Source: CAZNPL01 sp964574815 (lineage in GTDB: Bacteria; Planctomycetota; Phycisphaerae; UBA1845). From it: a stretch of 64,000 nt of DNA. Location of the stretch: positions 1 to 64,000 of the forward strand of contig CAZNPL010000008.1 in NCBI GenBank assembly GCA_964574815.1. Direction: 5' to 3'. Numbering within the stretch: position 1 is the stretch's first letter; every line of letters starts with the position of its first letter. The notes under the pieces were generated by a model that made no database searches, was not told the origin of the DNA, and saw only the letters and a list, made by a program, of their open reading frames with translations. Position numbers and translations under genes: made by a program. Positions 35,192-44,800 of this stretch are shown in pieces.

Positions 35192-35770
35192 ATGCGATTC
35201 GCAAACCTATTAACAGTGACCATGTTCATGACGGCCTGCCCACTGACACAGGCTCAGACGGCGTGGGACGTGCTGGAGGATTCTCAGTCGGACTCACTGT
35301 GCGGAGTGGTTAACGCCGTGAGCGCGGACACGGGGCTTCCACTGGAGCTGGTCATCCTGTCGGACAAGGCGGAGTTGATGATCGTATCGCGGGCCGACGT
35401 CATTCTTGACGGCACGTTCGTCGATCTCGACAACAACGTCTTCGACTCTTTCGGCGACCCGCGTGGCTTCATCGATTTTGCCGTAGACGGAGACGGATTC
35501 CGCACGGTCTGGTGGTTGTCGCTGGACGGCTCGGTCGTGGAGGTGGACCCGTTCACTGCGGAGATCTTTGCGGGTACGACTTTTCCGGAGGAGTGGATCG
35601 ACGTCCCGTGCGACGCGTGCAATTTCGTGGACTTTCCGCCAGCCGGTGTTTGCGAGGACGTCTCGCCGCCACCGGTGATCAATATCTGCGGCAACGGTGT
35701 GGGCAGCATGGGGATGCTGACCATGATGTTCTGCGGGCTTGTCGGCCTGCGACTGATGCGCTGGCGGTGA
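35192..35770 (+). CDS. secreted hypothetical protein with C-terminal anchoring-like tail
   Basis: A 192-residue protein starting at ATG 35192 behind AGAGGAGG. A signal peptide ends near 'PLTQAQT'. The middle is rich in Asp and aromatic residues with no recognised domain ('VFDSFGDPRGFIDFAVDGDGFRTVWWLSLDGSVVEVDP'). It ends 'ICGNGVGSMGMLTMMFCGLVGLRLMRWR': a CG motif, a hydrophobic helix and a basic tip. This tripartite end resembles GlyGly/MYXO/PEP-type C-terminal sorting signals, and similar CG-containing tails are, to my recollection, common in Phycisphaerae-like proteins. The sorting enzyme is not in the window. Confidence 0.7.
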   Translation: MRFANLLTVTMFMTACPLTQAQTAWDVLEDSQSDSLCGVVNAVSADTGLPLELVILSDKAELMIVSRADVILDGTFVDLDNNVFDSFGDPRGFIDFAVDGDGFRTVWWLSLDGSVVEVDPFTAEIFAGTTFPEEWIDVPCDACNFVDFPPAGVCEDVSPPPVINICGNGVGSMGMLTMMFCGLVGLRLMRWR

Positions 35771-35863
35771 CGTCGCGCGTCTGCCCTGATGTAGACATCT
35801 CTGCAAAGTGCGGCGGACAGGACTTGCCCAGGCATGGGCGAGCAGAGCGCTCGGCGTTGCGGA

Positions 35864-36091
35864 TTAACGCTGCCCGTCGATCGGCTCCAGCCGGGTTACG
35901 TGCATCGGATCGCAGAAGATCGCACGCTCCGGTGTCTTCTGATCGGGGTGTTCGTAGATCGCAATGACGATAACCGTGCGCGTGACCATCGCCATCTCGG
36001 GATGCCGGATGTCATGGTGTGAGCCATCCGAAAAGTGCATGCGAAGCGGCACGAAGGGCCGCGACTTCAACTGAGTCTCGATCTCGCTCAC
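35864..36091 (-). CDS. small hypothetical protein
   Basis: About 75 residues from GTG 36091 ('VSEIETQLKSRPFVPLRMHFSDGSHHDIRHPEMAMV...'). The frame continues upstream to ATG 36178, but that part lacks the compact domain look. The pattern 'RPF-P-R-H-SDG---DIRHPEM' followed by a 'MHVTRLEPID' end matches a type of small beta-rich protein I recall as frequent in planctomycete genomes, function unknown. It is convergent with the preceding secreted gene. Confidence 0.55.
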   Translation of the reverse strand: MSEIETQLKSRPFVPLRMHFSDGSHHDIRHPEMAMVTRTVIVIAIYEHPDQKTPERAIFCDPMHVTRLEPIDGQR

Positions 36092-36207
36092 TCGTATCGC
36101 AATCTCCTTGCCAAGCGGCGGTTGGCGACATGCCCGCACGGGCGTAGGCACGGAACCCACGCGTTTCGAAACCAGCATCCACTATAACTATACTACTCCG
36201 TCACGGC

Positions 36208-37224
36208 TCAGGCGACGAACTCCATGACTCGGGCGACCTCGCCTTCGCTGCCGATAAGCAGCGGCGTTCGCTGGTGAAGCGTCTTGGGCTCCTTGTCCAG
36301 GATGCGCTGGCTGAAGTCGGTGGCCGCGCCGCCGGCCTGCTCGGCGATCCAGGCCAGCGGATTGGCCTCGTATAGCAGGCGAAGCTTCCCATCAGGGTTC
36401 TTGGCCGTGGGGGGATACAGGAAGACCCCGCCTTTGAGCAGTGTGCGATGGAAATCGGCGACGAGCGAGCCGATGTAGCGCAGGCCGTAGCCGCCGGCCT
36501 CATCGCTCTTGGTCCACGAGAGATACCTACGTACGCCGGCGGGGAAGGAGCCGAGGTAGGCCTCGTTGATGCTGTAGGTCTTGCCGGTCTTGGGCATCTT
36601 GATGTCCTCGGTGTGAAGCACGAAGGCGCCGTGAGAGGGGTCCAGCGTGAACATGTGGACGCCGCTGCCGGTGGTGTAGGTCATGACGGTGCTGCTGCCG
36701 TAAACCACGTACCCGGCGGCCACCTGCTCGGCGCCGCATTGCAGGATGTGCGGCAGATAGCCCTCGCTGTCCGGCAGGCCGTCGCGGCATCGAAGCACGG
36801 AGAAGATCGTCCCGATCGAGACGTTGACATCGATGTTGCTCGACCCGTCCAGCGGATCGAAGAGAACGGTGTATTTGCCTCCCGATCCCGGCGGTTTCAC
36901 GACGATCGGTTCGTCGTCCTCTTCAGACAACATGATCCCGACGATGTCGCGATAACCCAGGCAGCGGGTGATTGTCTCGTTGGCGATTGCGTCAAGCCGC
37001 TGAACGATCTCGCCCTGAACGTTGATGTTGTCGAGCTCGCCAAGCACGTCGCTGATGCCGGCGCGGCGTACGTAGCTCTGAATGATGCGGGTGGCCAGCG
37101 CAATGCCGGAGAGTACCCAGCTAAGGTCGCCGGTCGCAGCCGGATGGCGGCGCTGTTGCTCCTGGATGTGCTGAACGATCGTCATGATTGGTTTAGTGAG
37201 TTGTTCGGTTGTCATCAGCGACAC
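36208..37224 (-). CDS. fbp: fructose-1,6-bisphosphatase class I
   Basis: A 338-residue gluconeogenic phosphatase converting fructose 1,6-bisphosphate to fructose 6-phosphate. It has the metal and substrate motif 'YTVLFDPLDGSSNIDVNVSIGTIFSV', the upstream 'IMLSEEDDEPI' acidic metal site, 'RYIGSLVADFHRTLLKGGVFLYPP' and 'LAWIAEQAGGAATDFSQRILD'. Together with the PEP-binding protein divergently placed 470 bp away, it suggests a gluconeogenic gene pair. Confidence 0.95.
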   Translation of the reverse strand: MSLMTTEQLTKPIMTIVQHIQEQQRRHPAATGDLSWVLSGIALATRIIQSYVRRAGISDVLGELDNINVQGEIVQRLDAIANETITRCLGYRDIVGIMLSEEDDEPIVVKPPGSGGKYTVLFDPLDGSSNIDVNVSIGTIFSVLRCRDGLPDSEGYLPHILQCGAEQVAAGYVVYGSSTVMTYTTGSGVHMFTLDPSHGAFVLHTEDIKMPKTGKTYSINEAYLGSFPAGVRRYLSWTKSDEAGGYGLRYIGSLVADFHRTLLKGGVFLYPPTAKNPDGKLRLLYEANPLAWIAEQAGGAATDFSQRILDKEPKTLHQRTPLLIGSEGEVARVMEFVA

Positions 37225-37694
37225 TCCCTCTCTGATTCCCCAGTTGCATCGGTGAAGGCGGGTGCTGCGTATAAGCGGAGTCTATCGAGGGTTGCGGACG
37301 ATTGCAAGACTGGCACGCCGCGGCAAGGATCGAAGGAGCTCAAAGCGTTGGTTCACAATGCAGGGGCCATAAGCCGAAGGCAGACATCCCTAACTGACCC
37401 TCCGGCAGCGCCCGCGCAAGCGTCTCGGATTGTCTGACCCAACAGCCATCGCGTTGTGGAGCAGGCTTACATAGAATACTGGGTATGCTGCAGGTTTTTC
37501 CGGGCGGACTCCGGTTGAGGAGCGTGTCATGGGTTAAGCCGTCGGCCACAGGTGAAAGCCGCGGTCCACGAAGGCGGTATCTGCCGGAAACCCCTGCCCC
37601 GTTGGGGGGCGCCGGGTGCGACTCTTTAGTTCACGGCGAATAGGGACGCCCGGCGTGGGCACGGCAAACGGATCGGACGGCGGTTGCGGCCATC
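37225..37694. other. divergent intergenic region
   Basis: 470 bp between fbp (-) and the PEP/pyruvate-binding protein gene (+). Promoters for both are expected. No clear promoter, operator or small gene was identified. Confidence 0.4.
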
Positions 37695-40004
37695 ATGAAC
37701 AAAGAGAATTTCGAAGCAGTTGCAGAATGCCTTGACGCGTCGATCGAGGCCAACCCTGAGATGACGGAGAGGATATACCGTCAGCTCCTGGTGGGGCTTC
37801 ATACGCGCGGCATTCTGACCATCGACCGTATTCTGGAGGAGGCCCGCGAATCATCGGGCCAGGCTCACCCTCCAGGAGCCAGCGCGAACGAACCGGCGGA
37901 TCAACGACTTGATGCGGAGGATCGCGAGGTCATCCAGCGGCTCATTCGCACGTACGCGTGCCGCAATCTCACCTGCGCGGAGATTCAAGACCAGGTGAAC
38001 CTCGTTGTGAAGCGGGAGGAGGCCCAGAGCCTGGGAGATGTGGCCCGCCTGCCGGGTGTGTCCTTCCGGACACTCACCGAGCGCCTCCAGCGATTCTGCG
38101 CCCTTCCGCTTGGAGAAACCCAACTTGACGCCTCCGAGATGCACGGCGTTCGCGTCGCCCTGGCACGACACTTCATCAGCGACGAACTGAAGTTCATCGG
38201 CGTGGCCAAGAAGCACCTGCGGGTGCGCGACTACGGCGAGCTGGTTGGGCGAATCATCGGCAGCGAGAGCCGCATGGGCAAGATCGGTGGCAAGGCCGGC
38301 GGCATGATGCTGGCGCATCGGATCGTGGAGGCGGCGGGCATCGACGCGGGACCGGACCTTCCCATGACGATGCCGGAATCTTATTACCTGCGGGCGGACG
38401 TGATCGACCAGTTTCTGGAGCTGAACCGCCTGACGTCGTATCACGACCAGAAATACAAGGACATCGAGGATATTCGCAACGAATACCCTCTGATCAGCGG
38501 GGTGTTTCGCAACTCGGACTTCCCCGTGGAGATTGTTCAGCAACTGCGTTCGCTGGTGAACAACCTTGGCCACCACCCGCTCATCGTGCGATCCAGCAGC
38601 CTGCTGGAGGATCGATTCTCTTCGGCCTTCAGCGGCAAGTACGCCAGCATCTTTCTCCCAAACCAGGGCGATCTCGAACTCCGGTTACGGGCCCTGCTCG
38701 GAGCGATCGGCGAGGTTTATGCGAGCGTGCTGGCCCCCGACCCGATCCTTTACCGAAGGAAACACAACCTGATCGACTACGAAGAGGACATGGCCGTCCT
38801 GATCCAGCGGGTCGTCGGGCGGCAGTTCGGCCCTTATTTTCTGCCGGCGTTCGCAGGCGTGGCGTTCGGACGCAACGAATACCGCTGGTCGCCCCGGATC
38901 CGTCGCGAAGACGGTTTCATGCGGATCGTCATGGGGCTGGGAACGCGGGCCGTCGATCGCGTTGGAGGAGACTACGCCCGAATGGTGGCGCTGGGAGCAC
39001 CGACTCTGCGGCCGGAAGCAACCGCCGAAGCCATCATCAGCCACAGTCAGCGCACCATCGACGTGATCAATCTCGAGCGCAACCGGTTCTCTTCGATCCC
39101 GTTGGAGGAGCTTCTGCAGCACGCTCGGGGTTTCCCGATGCTCGACCGCATCGTCTCGATCCGGCGGGACGGGGAACTCTACGCGCCCACCGGAACGCGG
39201 GTGGACGTCGATCCGGGACAGGCCTGCATCACGTTCGACAAGCTCTTGAAGGACACGCCCTTCGCCGATCGAATCCGGAACATGTTGCAGCTCCTGGAGC
39301 GAGAGTTCGGTTGCCCGGTCGACGTCGAGTTCGTGTGCGACGGAGAAAAGTTCTACATGCTGCAATGCCGTCCGCAGCACCAGGCCACACAAATCGGGCG
39401 CGTAAACGTGCCGCATGATATCCCCCGAGAGCGCCTGGTCTTTACGGCCAACCGGTTCGTCCGCACAGGGTGGATTGAAGGCGTGGAATATGTGGTGTAC
39501 GTGCCGTCGGGCGCGTACCACGCCATCTCATCAACCGAGAGGAGGCTGGCCGTTGCCCGCGTGGTCGGTCGCGTGAATCATGCGTTGGCCGGCAAGCGGT
39601 TCATCCTGGTCGGCCCGGGTCGGTGGGGCAGCAACGACATTCAGTTGGGCGTAAAGGTAAGCTACGCGGACATCAGCAACACGCGGATGCTGATCGAGGT
39701 GGCTCGTGAAAAGGACGGCTACGTGCCGGAACTTTCCTTCGGTACGCACTTCTTCCAGGATCTGGTCGAGAACGGAATCGCATACCTGCCGCTTTACCCC
39801 GACGAGCCTACCACGCTTTTCAATGAGGGCTTCATGCTGGGCTCCGAGAATGCCCTCTCAGAGGTAACACCCAAAGACGCACTGTTTGCCGACGAAGTGC
39901 GCGTCATCCACGTTCCGTCGGCGGCCAAGGGCGCCAAACTCGACATCGCCATGGACGCCGACGCTGATCAGGCCGCAGCTTATCTTTCCAACTCGACCTG
40001 CTGA
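37695..40004 (+). CDS. PEP/pyruvate-binding (ATP-grasp) domain protein, PEP-synthase-like but truncated architecture
   Basis: A 769-residue cytoplasmic protein. Residues about 190-570 match the nucleotide-binding domain of PEP synthase/PPDK: 'MGKIGGKAGGMMLAH', 'PLIVRSSSLLEDRFSSAFSGKYASIFLPNQ', 'MAVLIQRVVGRQFGPYFLPAFAGVAFGRN' and 'CPVDVEFVCDGEKFYMLQCRPQ'. The C-terminal 190 residues ('AGKRFILVGPGRWGSNDIQLGVKVSYADI') do not contain the swivelling phospho-His motif (TGGxxxHA) or the PEP-binding barrel of true PEP synthase. It may thus be a phosphotransferase or regulatory relative. Its gluconeogenic neighbour fbp fits carbon metabolism. ATG 37695 is assumed. Confidence 0.8.
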   Translation: MNKENFEAVAECLDASIEANPEMTERIYRQLLVGLHTRGILTIDRILEEARESSGQAHPPGASANEPADQRLDAEDREVIQRLIRTYACRNLTCAEIQDQVNLVVKREEAQSLGDVARLPGVSFRTLTERLQRFCALPLGETQLDASEMHGVRVALARHFISDELKFIGVAKKHLRVRDYGELVGRIIGSESRMGKIGGKAGGMMLAHRIVEAAGIDAGPDLPMTMPESYYLRADVIDQFLELNRLTSYHDQKYKDIEDIRNEYPLISGVFRNSDFPVEIVQQLRSLVNNLGHHPLIVRSSSLLEDRFSSAFSGKYASIFLPNQGDLELRLRALLGAIGEVYASVLAPDPILYRRKHNLIDYEEDMAVLIQRVVGRQFGPYFLPAFAGVAFGRNEYRWSPRIRREDGFMRIVMGLGTRAVDRVGGDYARMVALGAPTLRPEATAEAIISHSQRTIDVINLERNRFSSIPLEELLQHARGFPMLDRIVSIRRDGELYAPTGTRVDVDPGQACITFDKLLKDTPFADRIRNMLQLLEREFGCPVDVEFVCDGEKFYMLQCRPQHQATQIGRVNVPHDIPRERLVFTANRFVRTGWIEGVEYVVYVPSGAYHAISSTERRLAVARVVGRVNHALAGKRFILVGPGRWGSNDIQLGVKVSYADISNTRMLIEVAREKDGYVPELSFGTHFFQDLVENGIAYLPLYPDEPTTLFNEGFMLGSENALSEVTPKDALFADEVRVIHVPSAAKGAKLDIAMDADADQAAAYLSNSTC

Positions 40005-40170
40005 AAACCCACCGCATACTCGTGCCGGTCGTCGAACGTGGGAAAGGCCGACAGCGAGGCTGTGCCGCCGCGATGCTTTCGGAGCGTTGCCCGTATAGCT
40101 CATCACGGTCACCCCCCGCTGGAGATGTGTTTGATACGCCGTGCACGCGTAGCGGAGCGCGCAAAAGAAA

Positions 40171-40194
40171 GCGGCGGGTGATGTCGCCCGCCGC
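40171..40194 (-). terminator. Rho-independent terminator of gdhA
   Basis: Stem GCGGCGGG/CCCGCCGC (40171-40178 with 40187-40194) around an 8-nt loop. Read leftwards it is followed by TTTCTTTT, a classic intrinsic terminator 37 bp after the gdhA stop. It may also stop the converging PEP-binding gene transcript. Confidence 0.8.
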
Positions 40195-40231
40195 CGATGG
40201 CTTCATTGGCGATGTTCTGTCGATCTCGTCC

Positions 40232-41482
40232 TTATACCCAACCGCGGAGCTTGCAGGCTTCGGCCACCCGAGACACTGAAACCAGGTAGGCCGCCGTCCG
40301 CATGTGGACCTTCTCCTTGTTGGACATATCGTACACGTCGTGGAAGGCCTTGGTCATCTTGCGGTCAAGCTGCTGGTGAACGTCGTCCAGCTCCCAGTAG
40401 TAATTGTACGTGTTCTGAACCTGCTCGAAGTACGACACCGTCACGCCGCCGGCGTTGGCCAGGAAGTCCGGAATCACGAACACACCTCGGTCGAAGAGAA
40501 TCTTGTCGGCCTCCGGAGTCGTCGGCCCGTTGGCCAGTTCGCAGACGATCTTGGCGTTGATCCGCTCGGCGTTGTCGCCGGAGATTACGCTCTCCAGAGC
40601 CGACGGGTAAAGCACGTCGCACTGCAACTCGAGCAGCTTCTCGTTCGAGATCGGCTCGGTGCCGGGGAAGCCGGCGACGCGCCCCGTCTCGAGCTTGTGA
40701 TGGACGAGCTTCTCAGGATCGATGCCGTTCTTGCTGATCACTCCGCCGCTGGAATCGCTGGCCGCCAGCAGCGTGCCGCCGCCGAGAACCTCGCGGTGCA
40801 GCGTCGCAGCAAACTGGCCGGCGTTGCCGAAGCCCTGGATGGCATAAGTGGTCTTGGCCGCGTCGATGTTGTGCGCCTTGGTGGCCTCCCGAACAGTGTA
40901 GACGCCACCGCGCGCGGTGGCGTCGCCGCGCCCCTGGCTGCCGCCGAGTGGGATCGGCTTGCCGGTAATCATGCCGGGATGCTTGTGCTGGGCAATCGTC
41001 TCGTACTCGTCCATCATCCAGGCCATGATCTGCGGTGTCGTGTAGACGTCCGGGGCGGGGACGTCCTTATCGACGGCCAGGTGCGGCGCTGCGGCCCGGA
41101 TGTACGCCCGGGCCAGACGCTCCTTCTCGGTTTCCGACATCTCCTTGGGGTTGCAGGTCACGCCGCCCTTGCCGCCGCCGAGCGGAATGTCCACCACGGC
41201 CGTCTTCCAGGTCATCCAGGCGGCCAAGGCTCGGACAGTGTCGATGGTCTCGTCGGGGTGCCAGCGAAGCCCGCCCTTCGTCGGGCCTCGGGCGGCGTTG
41301 TACTGGACGCGGTAGGCGTGGTAGACGCGAGTGTCGCCGTTGTCCATTCTGACCGGAAGCAGAAAACGATGTTCGCGCATGGGCCATCGCAGCAGGTCGT
41401 GCGTGGCCTTGTCCAGGCCGAGGATCGATGCCGCCTCGTCAAGCTGTGCCTGAGCAATCTTGAAGGGGTTTAGTTCAGTCAT
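40232..41482 (-). CDS. gdhA: glutamate dehydrogenase
   Basis: A 416-residue Glu/Leu/Val dehydrogenase family enzyme starting at ATG 41482. Markers are 'YRVQYNAARGPTKGGLRWHP', the catalytic-Lys region 'WKTAVVDIPLGGGKGGV', 'DKDVPAPDVYTTPQIMAWMMDEY', the Rossmann segment 'YAIQGFGNAGQFAATLHR' and 'FLANAGGVTVSYFEQVQN'. It interconverts glutamate and 2-oxoglutarate plus ammonia. A good intrinsic terminator follows. NAD versus NADP use cannot be fixed here. Confidence 0.94.
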   Translation of the reverse strand: MTELNPFKIAQAQLDEAASILGLDKATHDLLRWPMREHRFLLPVRMDNGDTRVYHAYRVQYNAARGPTKGGLRWHPDETIDTVRALAAWMTWKTAVVDIPLGGGKGGVTCNPKEMSETEKERLARAYIRAAAPHLAVDKDVPAPDVYTTPQIMAWMMDEYETIAQHKHPGMITGKPIPLGGSQGRGDATARGGVYTVREATKAHNIDAAKTTYAIQGFGNAGQFAATLHREVLGGGTLLAASDSSGGVISKNGIDPEKLVHHKLETGRVAGFPGTEPISNEKLLELQCDVLYPSALESVISGDNAERINAKIVCELANGPTTPEADKILFDRGVFVIPDFLANAGGVTVSYFEQVQNTYNYYWELDDVHQQLDRKMTKAFHDVYDMSNKEKVHMRTAAYLVSVSRVAEACKLRGWV

Positions 41483-41857
41483 AGCAATGTCTTCTCCTAG
41501 TGTTCCTGTTACGGGGACCGACACCGACCGATCCTGCAGTTACTCCGGCGCACCCAAACGGCTTCAGACAGCCAAAGCCCGCTATACTAGCCTTTAGGAC
41601 TGAACTGCCAACATGCTCAGTCCGACGGTTGCGAAAAGAGACACTCCCCCTGAGTGCCTCTACGGCGTTTTTCGAGTGGCAAGTGATATGCCAGATCCGG
41701 CGAAATCGGCCTGCGTAGACTGCCGCGGTGACCCAACCGGGCGAGAACCGCGTTGATATCAGCTCCCGACGTCGTTGTCCCAAACGCCGGTCTCTCCGCG
41801 AGGGCGGTCAGGGCAGCCGTCTCCTCAATCAGCGTATCACGGACCTGAGGCGCGGCA
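41483..41857. other. intergenic region, nothing recognised
   Basis: 375 bp between gdhA and the dockerin lipoprotein gene, both leftward. It should contain the gdhA promoter (AGGAGA lies about 12 bp before the start). No hairpin or small gene was supported. Confidence 0.4.
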
Positions 41858-44800
41858 TCAGGGAAGCGTCTCGCCAGCCCATGCCTTCGTAGCGGGACCG
41901 GTGCCGGCCTGAAGCTGTCGGAAGCGGAGCAGGTCGAGAGGGACGATGGTTCCATCTCGATTGATGTCGAGGTAAAGACCGACGGTGCCGTGGGAAGGCT
42001 CCTCAACGCCGCTCAGAAACAGACGGTATTGAATCAGGTCCAACGGGGAGACCTGCCCGTCCTGGTTAATGTCGGCCGGCAGAAACCCGTAAGTGACCGA
42101 GCAGGTGGCAGTGTTGCCGGACAGGTCTTCGACCTCGGCTTCGATGGTAGTCAGTTGTTGTACGGGTATTGGCTGGCGCAGAAGAATCTCGACGGTCGGA
42201 TTAGCGGACGTGCTCACCCCGCGGATCCGTGGGTTGATCCCGCCCGTGACCGAGACGGCGAACGCCGAGGCGTCGAGAGGTGCTCCCCCCGGCGCCACCA
42301 CGCGTTCAGAGAATGTAAGGGTAAGCCGGTCGATGCCCATATCCAAGGCGATTCCGTCAGAACTCTCGGCCCGCGGATCGATGTATCCGTCAAACGGGTC
42401 GGCTGCGACGATCTCCGGCGGTTCCGTGTCCGCATGGCTGAATGTCCCCACCCATGTTCGCCAGTTGCTTGTGCGGAATTCGTGATGATACCAGAACGTG
42501 ACATCGTCGGCGGGGTCAACCACAATGCCGCCGTAGTCTCCCCATCGGTTGCTGGTTTGGGCTTGTGTGCTGGCCATGACGGTGACAATCGGGCGAGTTG
42601 TTCCGGGCGGATCCGACGCCAGTCGCCCGGTGCGGCCGATCGCGATGTAGTCGGTGGGGCTGGACTGGGAGAACACCATGCCCATGTTGTCGTTCTCGTC
42701 CACGTTGATGGCCCCGAAGAAGGTGCGAGTAGTGCCGCCGGGGTCGATCTCGCCCCATTGCGCGACTTCAGGGACAGCTCCCGGGGCGATCGGCCAATCG
42801 TTGAGGTCGAACTGATACCACCGCTGGATAACGCGGTCGTCGGGACTGCCGCCTGCACGGGTAATGTGATGCGTCGCCCAGAGGGAACCGTTGCGAAAGA
42901 CGCAGCTCCAGAAGCGGGTATCGAATACGAAGAGCCGCGTAGTCGTTCCCCTTTGGGGTGGCTGCTCGGGGCGTCGGTACGGTGCCGTTGCGACATCGAT
43001 CGTCTCGATCGCTGGCTTGTTCAAAGGGTCACTTAACGCATGGATCCTTACCTTCCTGGCTTCGCTCGAGTATTTGATGGCCTCGATCATGTAGTACACG
43101 GGGGCGTCATCGTGCATCACCGGCAGCCCAAAGGACTGCAAGTTTGGCTGCTCCTCTGACAGCGGAACAACGAGTTCGCTCGGCGTGACGACCCCACCGC
43201 CGAGGATCTCGGCCTTGTTGAGCATGAGAAAGACGTGCCCCGACGCCGCCACGTCCGCAGAGAGGTAGACGATGTCGGCGTCGACCCCAATATTGGGAGA
43301 ATCAATCCCGCCCGCGCGCTCAGGGGCTACCAGGGGACTTACGGCGAAGCGATACTTGTGCCACAAACCGTTCGGATCGGAGTCGTCGGAGACGGCAAAC
43401 AGCAACATAGAATCGCCATTTGTTCCGCCGGTTGGGTCGGTTCGCTCGTTGGCCATGGCCATGAATCGCTCGGAGTGGGGGTCATAAATCACCTCAGGGT
43501 CGAACACGAACCCGGTCGTCCCCAACTCGCCCCAGAAACCAAAGGAGTCTTCGAGCTGATCCTGGAAAGTGAGTGTGCCGTCCTTGGTGAGGAAGGCGAT
43601 CTTGCCGTTCACGATCAGGACGATGTGGTCGGGGCCGACCGCTAGGTGTGGGTCGGGCGGTTCCCACCCCGTTGCCGTCAGGCCGAGGAATCCAAACTCG
43701 ACGCTCTCGCTCGCCACAGCAGCCATTGCGGTGGCCCGGTCCTCCGCAATCCGATCGGGATCGTAGGTTGGCGGAATGTAGGGCGCCGCGGCCTCGTCAA
43801 TCGGTTGCAACAGACGGTCTGCTGCGACAACAGGACTTCTCGAGACAAGTTGTTCTCGATCGTTCCAATGACACCACAGTGTGATGTTTGCAGCGCGCCT
43901 GTCGTCTCCGCCGGAAAAACCTGACCAGGCGAAAGCCATCCGGCCGTCGTCAAGGTAGGCGACGCGCTTGGCACCGGCGGCCTGGTTCAGATGCTGACTG
44001 CCCTCGACCGTACGGGTGGCCTGAAAAGCCTCGCCGTCCGGCTGGCCGTCAGGATCGAACCGTTGGGCGAACAGGTCCGTGCCATTGGCGCCGGAACCGT
44101 ACACGCTCCACGCCGCGAGGTAGTGTCCGTCCGCGCGGAGCGCGACGTTCAGGCCGGTGGCAGGCCTGCGGTCGCCTCCGTAAATCCGGCGAACGGGGCC
44201 CGCTGGTCCGCCCTCGGCGTCGAGCGGGCGGACGTGCATGACATAGTGAGCTTCGTCGTTGAGATACGTCATCCAGCCCACAAGGAACTGCCCCGCCCCG
44301 TTCCCGGCCAGCGTTGGTTCGATGTGCGCGTTTCCGTCCGGCTGACTGATCGTGACGGGACCGCCAATTGGGGACCCCTCAGAATCGAAGCCTCGCCCCA
44401 TGATAGCGACCGGATCGCCCTCAAGGGTGGAACGGGCCCAGACCACAACGAAGCCCCCTCCGCCAGTCAGGGCAACGGCAGGCACGCGATCGTGCTCCTC
44501 GTCCCCCGTGTCGACACGGACTGGGGGACCGAGCGGTTGGGCGTCCGGCGCCAATCGCCGGGCGAAGATACGAGTGGGTTCGCCGTCACGCGTTGACGAC
44601 CAGGCCACGATTGCGCCACCGTCGGGCGTCGCGACCAGTGTCGGCTCGGACTGGTGGCCGGCCATCACAGCATTGACGAGTGTCTCGCCGGTTGCGGTCT
44701 GGAGATCCGCTGCGAAATTCCGAGCGATGATGGCGCCTTGATCGCCGTCCTGCCCGAATGACTCCCATGCAAACCAGACTTCACCGCCCGGGCCAAGCGC

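Noticed and set aside
37695..40004. Complete PEP synthase (ppsA)
   Set aside because: The His-carrying and PEP-binding domains are not visible, so the ppsA name is not supported.
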